NCBI GenBank assembly: GCA_030685235.1
Contig: MU839118.1
Span: 186,001 to 250,000 of the forward strand
Length of the DNA stretch: 64,000 nucleotides
Direction: 5' to 3'
Source of the DNA: Copromyces sp. CBS 386.78
Lineage: Eukaryota > Ascomycota > Sordariomycetes > Sordariales > Sordariaceae
Below, one piece after another: positions 44,446 through 54,779 of this stretch. Positions within the stretch are counted from its first letter, which is position 1. The number at the start of each line of letters is the position of its first letter. The position numbers and the translations under genes were made by a program. The notes beneath the pieces were generated by a model, which had not been told where the DNA came from, ran no database searches, and worked only from the letters and a program-made list of their open reading frames with translations.

Positions 44446-45438
44446 TTTGCTCGTCGAGGATAGAACTCAATATCTGAACGAGGTTGGGTCGATTGTGAGA
44501 TGTGATCGAATGACAATGACCTAGGAGTCTGGAAAGAGTTAGCCTAGAGAAATAATGTCCGTCGAGCTTTTGGCCACTGTTCGGTCTGTGACAAAAGCTG
44601 CCAACCGCCCATTCTGCCCAAAGATACAACAAAGAAGGGGGGGGCATGAATGATTGAATCTCACAGTTGTGGCAGTCGCTTAGGGCTGGATATGTCTATC
44701 GTGAAAGGCGAATCCAACTAGCTCGTTTTGATAATGACGCCCTCAAAACGTGACGATGATTGACAAGGTTCGGATGCCGTGCTGATAACCGTGTTTCGAG
44801 AGGAATTTTGAAGCGATGCCGATATTCCTGGACTCGTTCTGCTAGTCGTTGATGGTTCGGGTCTCCGAGAGTCAAACAAATAATAGCAAGAGGGGTATGA
44901 TTGGATAGTGTTGTACCGGAGAGAGATTGAACGGGAGGAAGACTAGCTGAGCCAACGAGGAAGAGGGGGGATGATTCGCAAATTCTGGAAGAACACAGCG
45001 GGCAACATCGCACATGGCCGGTTACGACTTCCCTTCAAGGAGGTCATCAGTGTCGAAAGAAAATTCGGTGATTGCCGTTAACGTGCAGGTCCAAATGTAA
45101 GGGCAAGTGCAAGATGGAAGTTGCAACTTCCCGTTCTGTCAAAGATGTTCACGGTCCAGCGGTCATTGTCACATGGGAGGAGGTGTGGAGATTTTAGCGC
45201 CTCACGACAACCGTTCCTTCCCGCACATCTTCCCTTCCTTCTTTCACTGCATGGAAAGTGGTACAACGCATCAACAGCACGATGTCAAACAAGAGGCGCA
45301 AGAATCTGTGCCCCGATACTTGGTGATGATATTAGATAACCATAGGTACTTGGTACGGCTACTAACGAGTGTGCTCTAGGGAATTCCGCCACCAACACCC
45401 TTTAGGGAAAAGAGAGAGAAAAAACACATCACCCCCTC
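44446..45438. other. Possible degenerate N-terminal part of the DUF7580 gene plus repeat
   Basis: Minus-strand frames contain protein-like text (for example ILSSILDEQNVSRLFTK at about 44430-44490) but in a phase different from the called gene. This could be a pseudogenised 5' end. The dispersed repeat begins near 45060. Confidence 0.35.
45060..45215. repeat. Dispersed repeat, copy A
   Basis: Similar to 48476-48645 in the same orientation. Shared stretches include TCGGTGATTGCC, AAGTGCAAG, GTTCACGGTCCAGCG and GGAGGTGTGGA. The two copies flank the transporter gene and the inverted-repeat elements. Confidence 0.7.
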
Positions 45439-47222
45439 TCAAACGGTCTCTTCCGTGTCCTCCTCCGATGCTTCCTTGATCGGCCCCAACTCTCTCAGTG
45501 GAATGGCGAACCTATACTCAAATCTCCGGCGCACCCTATCTCGCACCTCGTCATCTTCCCACATGAAGGATAACTCCTCCAATGTTTTCCCTTGGGTTTC
45601 GGGAAAGAAGAAGTAGACGGTGATGGTCTCGATGGTGATCCAAACGCAATAGACGAGAAAATACTTCCAGCCGATTTTGCTAATAGCAATCGGATTCACG
45701 TACAAATTGAGGAAGAGGGCAAAGCGGCTGGTGATCTGCGTCATTGCGAGACCTTGGGAACGCTGATGATACGGGAACAGCTCCGAGATGTAAGTATAGG
45801 TCAAGGTGCCCCATCCTATGGAGTATGCCCTGTGGGGATTGGAAGTCAGTTGGCCTTCTATTCATGTTCATAACTGCCTTCAAAAAGACAGTGTGCATGG
45901 CAACAAACAAAAGAGCTTTCAAAAGGTCAAGAGAACTGAAAACTTACGGGGTGTAGAGAAACATGGCAACTAAAACCGGAATAGCAGCCGCCAAAGTCTT
46001 CTCCGACATTGCCGTGGCACAGGACACAGTCCACACTATGTATACCAGTGTAGCGCCAGTGGTGCAGCATAAGAACATGGTCCTTCTGCCAAATCGTGGT
46101 ACTACAGCCGACATCGGGGCAGCAACCACCAGTCCCCAGCACGTCCACCCGAGGATGATTAGTTGCTGTGTTGTACCATCGGTAATGCCAATAGCATTCA
46201 GAATGACCGGCGTATAGAAGCTGATGAGAGCGTTGCCCGACCATTGGGTGAAGAACCCGACGACGGCTGCGATGCCGAACCGCTTCCTCATCGGTGCATC
46301 TCGGAAGATATCACCGAAAATAAAGGGGCTCTTGAGCCTCTGTTCCTCGGCGAGCGTACTGGCGATTTGCGCGTGCTCTATGCGTGCGAATTCCTTGCCA
46401 TTGGTCCCTTCGCTGTGGTACTTCATCATGATACCCCATGCCTCCCCGTGGCGGTCCTTGGAGGTAAGCCACCGTGGTGACTCGGGGCAAAACTGGAGGA
46501 AAATTAACTGCAAGACGCTCGGCACGATTTGAAGGAGGCTCGGGAGCCTCCAAGACCAGTTGCCGGAGATATTGGCAGCGGCGTACGTTACTGCAGCGGC
46601 CAGGATGGCCCCAACAGACCAGGTGGCATTAAAGAGGGAGGTCAAGGTAGGCCGGTCGTTAGGGTGGGCCAGCTCTGCTAGTAGTGCTGAGCTATTGACA
46701 AGCGAGAACGGGATGCCGAACCCCAGCAACCACCGAGAGGCGAGGAACATGGAAGTGTTCGTTGAGAAGGCCTGCATGACTGCACCACCACAAAGCACCA
46801 CCGAGGATATCCTCATGGTCGCCCTGCGGCCGTATCTTTGGCTCATCCAGGGAATAAAGGGAGTGGCACAAATTGCCCCGAGAGAGTACATTGACGTCAG
46901 CAGGCCGAGGGCTCCCATTTCTGGGTTATCGAAGACTTCCCGGAATGTTGGTTAGCCAATGTTCCATCAGGATGGGCCTCTCAGGATCTGTAGCGGAATG
47001 GAAGGAAAACTTACAGGCTTTCCAAGCTGGCAGAGCTTGGATGCTGTTCATGACAGCAGAGTCCATACCGGACGCCCATTCCGCTGCGTAGCAGCAGAAG
47101 AACAACACGACGTAAAGCCACCTTAGCTTGGCTTTGTGGTACCAGGGGATGGTATCACTCTTTGCGAGTGTTGTGAGGGGCAAATCCGCCTCGGAAACGG
47201 CCGCGGTGTCCTTGGGAGCCAT
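45439..47222 (-). CDS. MFS sugar transporter (528 aa, three exons)
   Basis: Minus-strand exons 47222-47015, 46935-45948 and 45829-45439 join in frame; introns have GTAAGT donors and a CTAAC branch in the first. A plasma-membrane permease of the major facilitator superfamily with about 12 hydrophobic segments. Sugar-porter signatures are RYGRR after TM2, PESPRWL after TM6, RFGRR after TM8 and PETQGKTLEEL after TM12. These mark the hexose or disaccharide transporter family; the sugar cannot be read from sequence. The cytosolic N-terminus is about 40 residues. The start at 47222 has the context GACCATGG. No catabolic genes are adjacent. Two repeat families lie just beyond its 5' end, which may influence expression. 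Confidence 0.9.
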
Positions 47223-47524
47223 GGTCTCAGAAGTCGAGCTGTCGAACGGCTGGGGAGTCGGATGAGGGGGATAATAATGTTACCGAGTGAAAGAGAAGAA
47301 AAGGAATCAAGCAGCGAGTAGCCCAGGCTTTAACAAATTGTCTTGATGAGTCTGGTGCTGGTTGATGAACCAATATGGGAGGAACTACCGCTGTTGCTAC
47401 TGGTCCTTGGGAAGGAACCAAACGAAAGAATTGGTAAGAGTTACTATTTAGTCGTCCGGTGGCTGAATATGGATGCTTAGGTTGCGTGAAAATAAATGTA
47501 ATGTACGTACACCAAGGAAAGGAC

Positions 47525-47792
47525 TACCGTAAAAGCTCGCGAAATTGGCAAAACGCTTTCCCTGTTTCTGTGCAGGGCAATCTGCCAGGAAGAAGCCCAG
47601 TCAGCCAACATACACCAGCAAATGTATCTACCTAGTTAGTGAAAATTGAAGGATATTGCCCTCGACGTTAACTTACACATATTCGAAGGCACAGTGATCG
47701 ACCTGATCCTGCCAGCTCCCTGTACAGATATGCCCTCTACCCTGCACAGAAACAGGGAAAGCGTTTTGCCAGTTTCGCGAGCTTTTACGGTA
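47525..47792. mobile_element. MITE-like inverted-repeat element, copy 1 (268 bp)
   Basis: 53-bp arms at 47525-47577 and 47740-47792 are inverted copies with a single mismatch, starting TACCGTAAAAGCTCGCG. The 162-bp loop has no coding content. Such a structure is typical of a non-autonomous DNA transposon or a foldback element. No clear target duplication was identified. Confidence 0.75.
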
Positions 47793-47900
47793 CGGGAGCC
47801 CGTTGCATTTATTTCCCACACATATGTTTCCGTGAACGTATTGCATGCAGAAGTGAGCTTCAATGGCCCACGCTGTTTTGTTCTCAACGCAAGTATACCG

Positions 47901-47931
<31 letters not shown>

Positions 47932-47995
47932 GCGAAGTGGGTTTACAAATGTATCGTTTTAGGAGAAAACCTAGGCATGCTCCAAGACAAACCTT
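47793..47995. other. Spacer between the two inverted-repeat elements, with poly-A run
   Basis: Contains a 29-A homopolymer at 47901-47929. No gene. Confidence 0.6.
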
Positions 47996-48254
47996 TACCG
48001 TAAAAACTCGAGTTGTTTGCAAAACGCAATCTACTCTTTGTGCGCCGGACAGGGAGGAGAAATCTGCCAGCATAAGCCAGCATATGTGTCTGTCCAGTTA
48101 GTGAAAACTGAAGAGCACTGCCCTCAACGTTAACTTACATACATTCGAATGCACAACGACCGGACTGATTCTGCCAGCTGCCTGTACAGATCTGCTTCCT
48201 GGTCGGCGCCCAAGGAGGGAAGCTTTTTTGCGAACAACTCGAGTTTCTACAATA
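47996..48254. mobile_element. MITE-like inverted-repeat element, copy 2 (259 bp, older)
   Basis: Arms of about 50 bp at each end are inverted but diverged, sharing the core AACTCGAGTTGTT. Loop and arms align with copy 1 in the same orientation (for example GCCCTC[A/G]ACGTTAACTTACA and CTGCCAGCT). Many differences are transitions, as after RIP. Confidence 0.65.
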
Positions 48255-49299
48255 CGCACACTAAATTTCAAGAGATGAATCGTATTTGCTTCGACCACAA
48301 CGTCCCGATTACTCGAGAGTCCGTCATCTAAACATAAAGTGGTCTTACCTACCTACCGCAGAGGTTACTTGGTGTTTCCTTGCGTTGGGATGAAAATATT
48401 ACCTTACATTTTGATGTCATTCGGTGTACACTGATGGTCGCCAAGAAACCTGGAATCTCTCAGAAAGCTTCAGTTTTGTCTGATCGGTGATTGCCATAAC
48501 GCCCACATAGTCTGAGTGCAAAGTGAAGAAAGTGCAAGGTGGGAAGTTGTTGCAGCTTCCTGCAGAAGACGTTCACGGTCCAGCGCTCCTTCCCATGGAC
48601 ACCAAGGTAGGGAGGTGTGGATATCTTGGCGCATCCCGTCAAGCGCCGTGGAGGAGACGGGAAGTTCAACGGCCGCGGCCCGGTCCTGTCTCCGACGGAC
48701 AATTTCCCAGTCGAAGGGTTCGTAGCAAGAAACGGAACATGTCACGGTCAGTATACATTCAAGCGTCTCTTTTGGTCCTCCAAACCCAGCCTCTAATTAT
48801 GTTCTAGATTGGAGAGTCCCTAGTGAGCTCTGTCCAACATATTTCTGGTGTGGTGTGATCCTTATAGCTTTTTTGCGACGGGCTATCCTAACACCACTTC
48901 GCCGGTTCACTTCTCTTACTGCCGGAATGCTGGTGGCATCTGCCGTTTATTACGATGGCACCCCTTGGCCGCTGCATCGTTCGAACTGGGATTCCGGAAT
49001 CATCGTTGCAATTGACAGACATCCACATCACCTATCTAACCATCGCCATGTTTTCACTCATGTTTATATCCATGCGCAGAGCATCTGATGCCATTAGCTT
49101 GTAATACGGTGGTAGGCACCGAAAGATATCCACAAATTCCAATTCGGTATCTTCAATCTTCTTCTTTCCCATCAAGCGCTTGTGCTAACTAATAGCCTAC
49201 AGTAAATCAAAGTTCCAAGAACCATAACCACCCATCGACGACATCGATATAAAATCAAATCCTCAATCAGCACTGAAAAGAAAAATCGCCAAAAAAATT
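48255..49299. other. Intergenic DNA with repeat copy B
   Basis: No gene. The only structured part is the dispersed repeat at 48476-48645. Confidence 0.5.
48476..48645. repeat. Dispersed repeat, copy B
   Basis: Same orientation and similar sequence as 45060-45215. Both copies give a minus-strand frame with RWTVN(I/V)F, so they may derive from a coding fragment. Confidence 0.7.
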
Positions 49300-49650
49300 G
49301 GTTGCGACGGTCCAACACAGTTCTAATCCGTGACCATGGGGTCGGAGGCGCGAGACGTGTGCCAATACTCCCGAAAGCCCACAGCACCACGGATCAGTTG
49401 CTGCGCGCCTCAAAGACGTCCCATCAAAGGCCTAGGCCCCTGTGAGTAATCGATGAGGAACTTCAATCCATGGGACAGGAAAGGAGAGCTCGCTAAGGTT
49501 ATGCCAGTGTGTCAATTTTCGGTGGTGTTGTGTCTGGGCTTCCTCGAAAAACCGGCGAGTCTGGCAAGACATTGGCAACCTTTGGGAATCGAACCCACGA
49601 GCTCACGCAGTGACAGCGGAAGGGGGCGACCCCGACCGCTGCACCATGTG
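49300..49650 (-). mobile_element. Possible tRNA-derived SINE
   Basis: The minus strand has a consensus A box (TGGTGCAGCGG, 49646-49636) and a perfect B box (GGTTCGATTCC, 49595-49585), 40 bp apart. No tRNA cloverleaf with a paired acceptor stem could be formed. A non-tRNA body of about 250 bp follows and ends near a T-rich tail (about 49290). This is the layout of a tRNA-derived SINE. The exact ends and target duplications are not established. Confidence 0.4.
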
Positions 49651-51275
49651 GCCGCCGCTGGATGATGTGGTGACTATTGGGCTGGGAAAGCACACCTATA
49701 AACCCCGATGGGGAGGGGTCAGGGCAGGTTTGGGGCCTGGTGGTGGTCCGGGAAGATATGGGACGAAAGAAAATCCGGCCGGCAGCAAAAAAGTGGTGGG
49801 GAGTGCGCATGCCGGCCGGTGGTGGGAGAAGGCTCGGGCAAGGAGTCGAAGGGAGTCAGCTGGTGCAGTGCCAGGTGAGAATGGAAAATACCTACGCGAC
49901 TCCCATGTCGAGATGGTCGATGAACAATATGCTGGAGAAAAGCAAACCACCCGTTGGGATGCAGAAAGTACATGCCTCGTTTTTGCACGCCATCACAGCA
50001 GAGTTGGTGCCAAGATTTTGCAACATGCCAAAATTCCCGGGAACAACATAAACCCAACCACACACCACAAAGCTAGGCACGTTGCCAAAGCTGGGCCGCT
50101 TCACGATCACATCAATAAAAGACAAAAAAGGAGATCACATGTTGGGTGGCAAGGGGAGGAAGTTGGGTCCCAGGTACAAAACCAACTCGAACAAGATATG
50201 GCAACGTACATATAGTTGATACGATCTGGCAAACTTCTGACGATCCCGGGGAAAGGCTTGTAGGCGTCACGGCAACCTCAAACCCTCAACATAGAAGACG
50301 AACGGCTGGATAATTGGTGTCGGGAAGGTGGCCAGATAAACATGGAAGGTATTCGGATGTCATCAGAAATTATCAGCATTGTCATTGTGATACATACATC
50401 AACATCAAAGAGCAAGCCATCAACGCGGAACGAACCTCAATCCTCAGTCAGCGACCTACGAAAACTGTACCACGGGATACCGACGCACCCGGCAATGTTT
50501 TCATCAATGGGACATGGAACCACTGCGCTATACACAAAGTATGGACCCGCGTTGTGGTAGAAGGGTCGGGTAAGGGAGGTTATATGGCTCGGAGCGGGCC
50601 GGGAGGATCTTGGCCTTCTCGTCTGATGTTCGGGGGAAGGGCCGGCCAGTTGGCGGTGGCAGGTCGGGAATTTGGTATAGGTTGAACAGATTCTGCACCT
50701 GGAACTGACCTTCCATTGTCCATGAATAACAAAGGCACATGGCCTTCTGTTTGGGGTTGGAGGTGGGAGCAATACTGCGAACGTCAAAAAGATGGACCTA
50801 CACAATATTTCCTCGACGGACCTCCGGGCGGCAATGGACACTCAGAAAGAGGTCATTCACGTTTGGGGGTGAAAGTTCAAAAGTGAACCATAAGGATACT
50901 CGAAGCCGTCAAATAACCTAACACTAACCTTTGAGCACCTTTTCTGCACTGGCCCCATGTCATACTCTTGCATATCCCGTGTAAGTGATATCGAAGATGG
51001 ATATTTTGGAGAATCACCATCTTTTGGCGAGGACGTCAGATGTGGAAACAAGTTGCTGACTCAGCCATTCAGCCATCCGCTTTTGGCGGCGCGGGATTGA
51101 CCAACGAGGGTGCACGGTCCACCCCCGCGACGGCAGGCGGTCGGAATTTGGCTGGGCGCGGGTCCTGAACTTTTGTTTTCGGGGAAGTGCCGTTGCCGTG
51201 AGGAACGGACCTCGAATCCGGAAGACTGCCCGACCCATCACCCCCGTATCCTCCGCCTCCGCCTCCGCCTCCGCC
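49651..51275. other. Spacer upstream of mitochondrial uL15
   Basis: A 201-codon plus-strand frame (49610-50215) overlaps the SINE promoter and has no recognisable domain. The last part is the promoter of the ribosomal gene. Confidence 0.45.
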
Positions 51276-52347
51276 ATGCCTCCCAGGCTACCGCTCGCCC
51301 AGGCGGCGCGATGCTGCCAGGCCTCCCTCACAGCAACACGCCCTTCGGTCCCTGCCTCGTCGTCCCTCATTTCCCTCTTCGCCGCCCTCTCCGTCCAGAC
51401 CAGAAGCGCATCCATCCTCGCCAGCTTGTCCGACAACAAGGGCGCCTACCACAAGCGCATCCGCAAGGGTCGTGGTCCCTCGTCCGGCTATGGCAAGACC
51501 TCGGGTCGTGGTATGAATGGTCAGAAGTCCAAAGGCAAGGTCAACCCGTGGTTCCAGGGTGGTCAGACGCCCTTGATCGTCTCTCACGGCCGCAAGGGTT
51601 TCGTTAACCAGTACGCCGTCCCTCCGAACTCCATACCCTCTCGCTATGCGCCATGTCCAACAACTCTCCAACACTTTGTCCGACACGAGCTATACCCACC
51701 AGATACTTTAGTACTAGAGACTAACCACTTTGTGTGTCTATAATAGGTTCGCTGCCGCCATGTCCGAGCTGAACCTCGACAAGCTCCACGAATGGATCGA
51801 AGCCGGCCGTATCGACCCCACGAAGCCCATCACGCCCAAGGAGATCATCAAGTCCGGCATCATCGGCAGCAGCATCAAGGACGGCATCAAGCTCCTCGGC
51901 CGCGGCAAGGAGGGTTTCAAGATTCCCATCAACATCACCGTCTCGCGCGCGTCCGGTTCAGCCATCGAGGCCATCGAGGCCGCCGGCGGCAAGATCGTGA
52001 CCCGATTCTACACCAAGGAGTCGCTCAAGCGCCTGGTACAGGGCAAGTCTCTCCATACCGACAAGCCCCTGCCGGTGGGCAAGGAGCACGTGGAGGAGAT
52101 CTTGGCGCAGGCGCGGTCGCTCAAGAAGAAGTATTATCGCCTGCCGGACCCGACCAGCCGTTGGGACATTGAGTACTACAGAGACCCGGCGCATAGGGGT
52201 TACCTCAGCCACCAGCTCGCGCCTGGCGAGTCTCCCAGTTTGTACTTCAAGGTGCCAACGGGCGGCGAGAAGGTCAAGGTGGCCAGGGCCGAGAAGGTCA
52301 AGGCCACCAAGACTGGGGATGCGGCGTTGTCGGAGAAGCTCTTCTAA
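51276..52347 (+). CDS. mrpl10: Mitochondrial large-subunit ribosomal protein uL15m (311 aa)
   Basis: Exons 51276-51610 and 51747-52347 join in frame; the intron has GTACGC, a GACTAAC branch and TATAATAG. The first about 45 residues (MPPRLPLAQAARCC...) are basic and Ala-rich, a likely mitochondrial presequence. The L15 signature follows: KRIRKGRGPSSGYGKTSGRG then FQGGQTPLIVSHGRKGF. Exon 2 carries the conserved C-terminal region (GGKIVTRFYTKESLK). The protein sits near the exit-tunnel side of the mitoribosome large subunit, and yeast Mrpl10 is the named homologue. The start is the first ATG of the frame. The C-terminal extension (after about 270) is Lys/Glu-rich. No neighbours are functionally linked. 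Confidence 0.92.
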
Positions 52348-53509
52348 TGAACACGAACACACGAATATTGCCTGGGATTATGGCGGTTTTTTTTTTCCAA
52401 ACCAAAACTCGTTGTCGCGCTCTTCCTTCATCCTGGTTGTTGTATGATAGGTACTGGGGTCCGTCCATGGCTCTGTAGTACTTTGTTGTGTTGTATTATT
52501 ATCATCCGCGAAATTTGTCAGTCCAGCGTCGCTCTCGTCGGTTAGGTACATTTGGGTCTTCTTACATGCAACTTGACCAAGTGGATTTCCATATTCGGCG
52601 ACGACTCCACTTGCTGACAACGCAAGCAATTGTAAGATTGACGTGTTCCTGCTTCTGTGATCCATCGTCGCCATGAGGATTGACTTTATCGTAAATACCA
52701 CTTTGCTGCGTGGTGGTATGGTCAACGATGGATCTCATTCTCATCAAAGACTTGCTGTCCGTACCTGGCAGTCGGAAGAAGGCCATTGGCCAGTGACATC
52801 TGCATGTCAATCCCGCAAGGGAAGCTACCCCGGTCAAGGCCCGGTCCTGGCATTCCTTCCGGGCAGCTTCCAGCGGGAACCGTCCATCCGTCACAGCGCG
52901 CTTCCCACTACCAAGCCACTGTATGCAGCCCTCCCGAACGGGACGGGATTGTGTCAGCCTTGGAGTCGGCGCGCCAACAGTGCTGTGCCCATGCAGGTGC
53001 CGCTGCCTGCCCGCCGCGCGCCGTCATCATTGATGCATCTTGACTTTCTTTCCTCGAGCGGCAGCAGAGCTGGAGACAAAACCTTGTCGTTGTCAACATC
53101 TTTGACTTGCTTCAACCATTTTTTTTTTACTTTCTGTTCTTGTTCAACTTGCCGGATGAGGTCGCGATAGCTTCATCTTTAAACTCGTCCACTTTTTGGC
53201 TTTTCCATCTTTGCCCTGCCCCATAACGTGGTTACCTTGCCAATCATACATCCAACAGCTCTCCAACAGCCCTCCGTTGCATCCATATTACGAGTCGCAT
53301 TACGACGCTGCCAGTGAGATTCCTCGCCGTCGACTGTTGCAGAAACAGGAAGCCTTGCAGAGTGGCTTTACCTTTTGCTTTAACCTCGCCTTGCGCCGAA
53401 CATCTTTTCTTCGAAACCCGACTTCGAAACTTGTTCCAACCGACTTACACATCTTTGAACCTTCGGTTGCCCGTCTCCCCAATATCCTCCCTCCAAGCTC
53501 CAGCACAGC
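52348..53509. other. Intergenic region and leader of the sorting-nexin gene
   Basis: No gene supported. A CT-rich leader precedes the ATG at 53510. Short frames at 52673-53170 are not convincing. Confidence 0.5.
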
Positions 53510-54704
53510 ATGTCGCTCTTCGGTAGCTCCCCTCCCGACGACTCGGCCGCCCTCAACTCGGCCAAGATCGCCAACAGCAGCCGCTCGACCCTCTTCGACA
53601 ACGAACAACCGCCCACTGCCCGCTCCGGCAGCGCCCTATTCGCCGACGATGACGATGATTCGCCCTGGGACATGCCCACTCCGCGCAAGCAGCGCAGCCG
53701 CGCCGATCTGATCCGCAGCCTCCTACCCTCGGCCGACGTTCCCGAGAGCTATATCGAGACGTTCGACGCAGTAGCCCGTACCGAGAACAACAGCGGTAGC
53801 ACAACAAATGCTGGGAGGATCACAGCCGGAGGTGTTGCGCGGACACTCGCAGCGGCCAAGCTTGGCGCCGATGACCAGGCGCGCATAATGGGTATCATCG
53901 CCCCTGCGTCGGCCTCCGCTACAGGCGCTGGTAGTGGGGGTGACGGTGCTAATGGTGGGGACACTGGCTTGGACTTGGGCAGGAACGAGTTCAACGTCCT
54001 GCTGGCCTTGATTGGCCTTGTCCAAGAAGGGGAGGTCGCCAGCTTGGATGGCGTGGACGAACGACGACGAAGTAAGTTACCTACGGTACTTTTGAGATTT
54101 TATTTCTTTTTTGCATTGTCCAATCCGGCGGGGTTTATATGTTTTTTTTTTTTTTTCCCTCTCTTTCTGTCTACACACGTATCTGCAGTGTCTCGTCGCA
54201 ACAAGGTGCTGGGGCGCGTTTAGTTTCCCGGTTCTTCAGCTGCTGCTGGTCATCCATCCCCCGTCCCAACCTTCTTGTATTTCTGACAACCCATTGCAAC
54301 CAACACGAACCTCGAATGCGGTCATATGTCATTCCCCGTTTCGCTAATAGATTGACACCGCCAACTCGGTTAACCTTTTGCCTGGCCGTCTGTCTTCTTT
54401 CCTCCTATATCCAAAAACACGTCCTTCTTTTTTACCTGTCTATCTACCCCATATTCTGCTCATCACACCAATTCCTTGTTAGTACTTTGCGCGCTCCGCA
54501 ATCCGCCATCGGGGGTGGGTCCGTTAGTTCTTCAGTGTCATGGCAAGCTAACCTTCTTGCGTAATCTCGCCATCCAGAACTTCCCCTGCCCAAACTACAA
54601 GGTCTTGTCGAAAACGTGCCTACCCTGCCGGATCTATCTGAACTCGCTGCGAAACCTCCACAACGACCCGTCACACCACCAAAAGCCCCCACCCCGTCTC
54701 CTCC

Positions 54705-54779
<75 letters not shown>

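Noticed and set aside
49585..49646. Functional tRNA gene
   Set aside because: The A and B boxes are good, but the acceptor and T stems do not pair fully and no anticodon arm forms. Re-interpreted as a possible SINE.
49610..50215. 201-codon plus-strand frame
   Set aside because: It starts within the SINE promoter region and has no recognisable domain.
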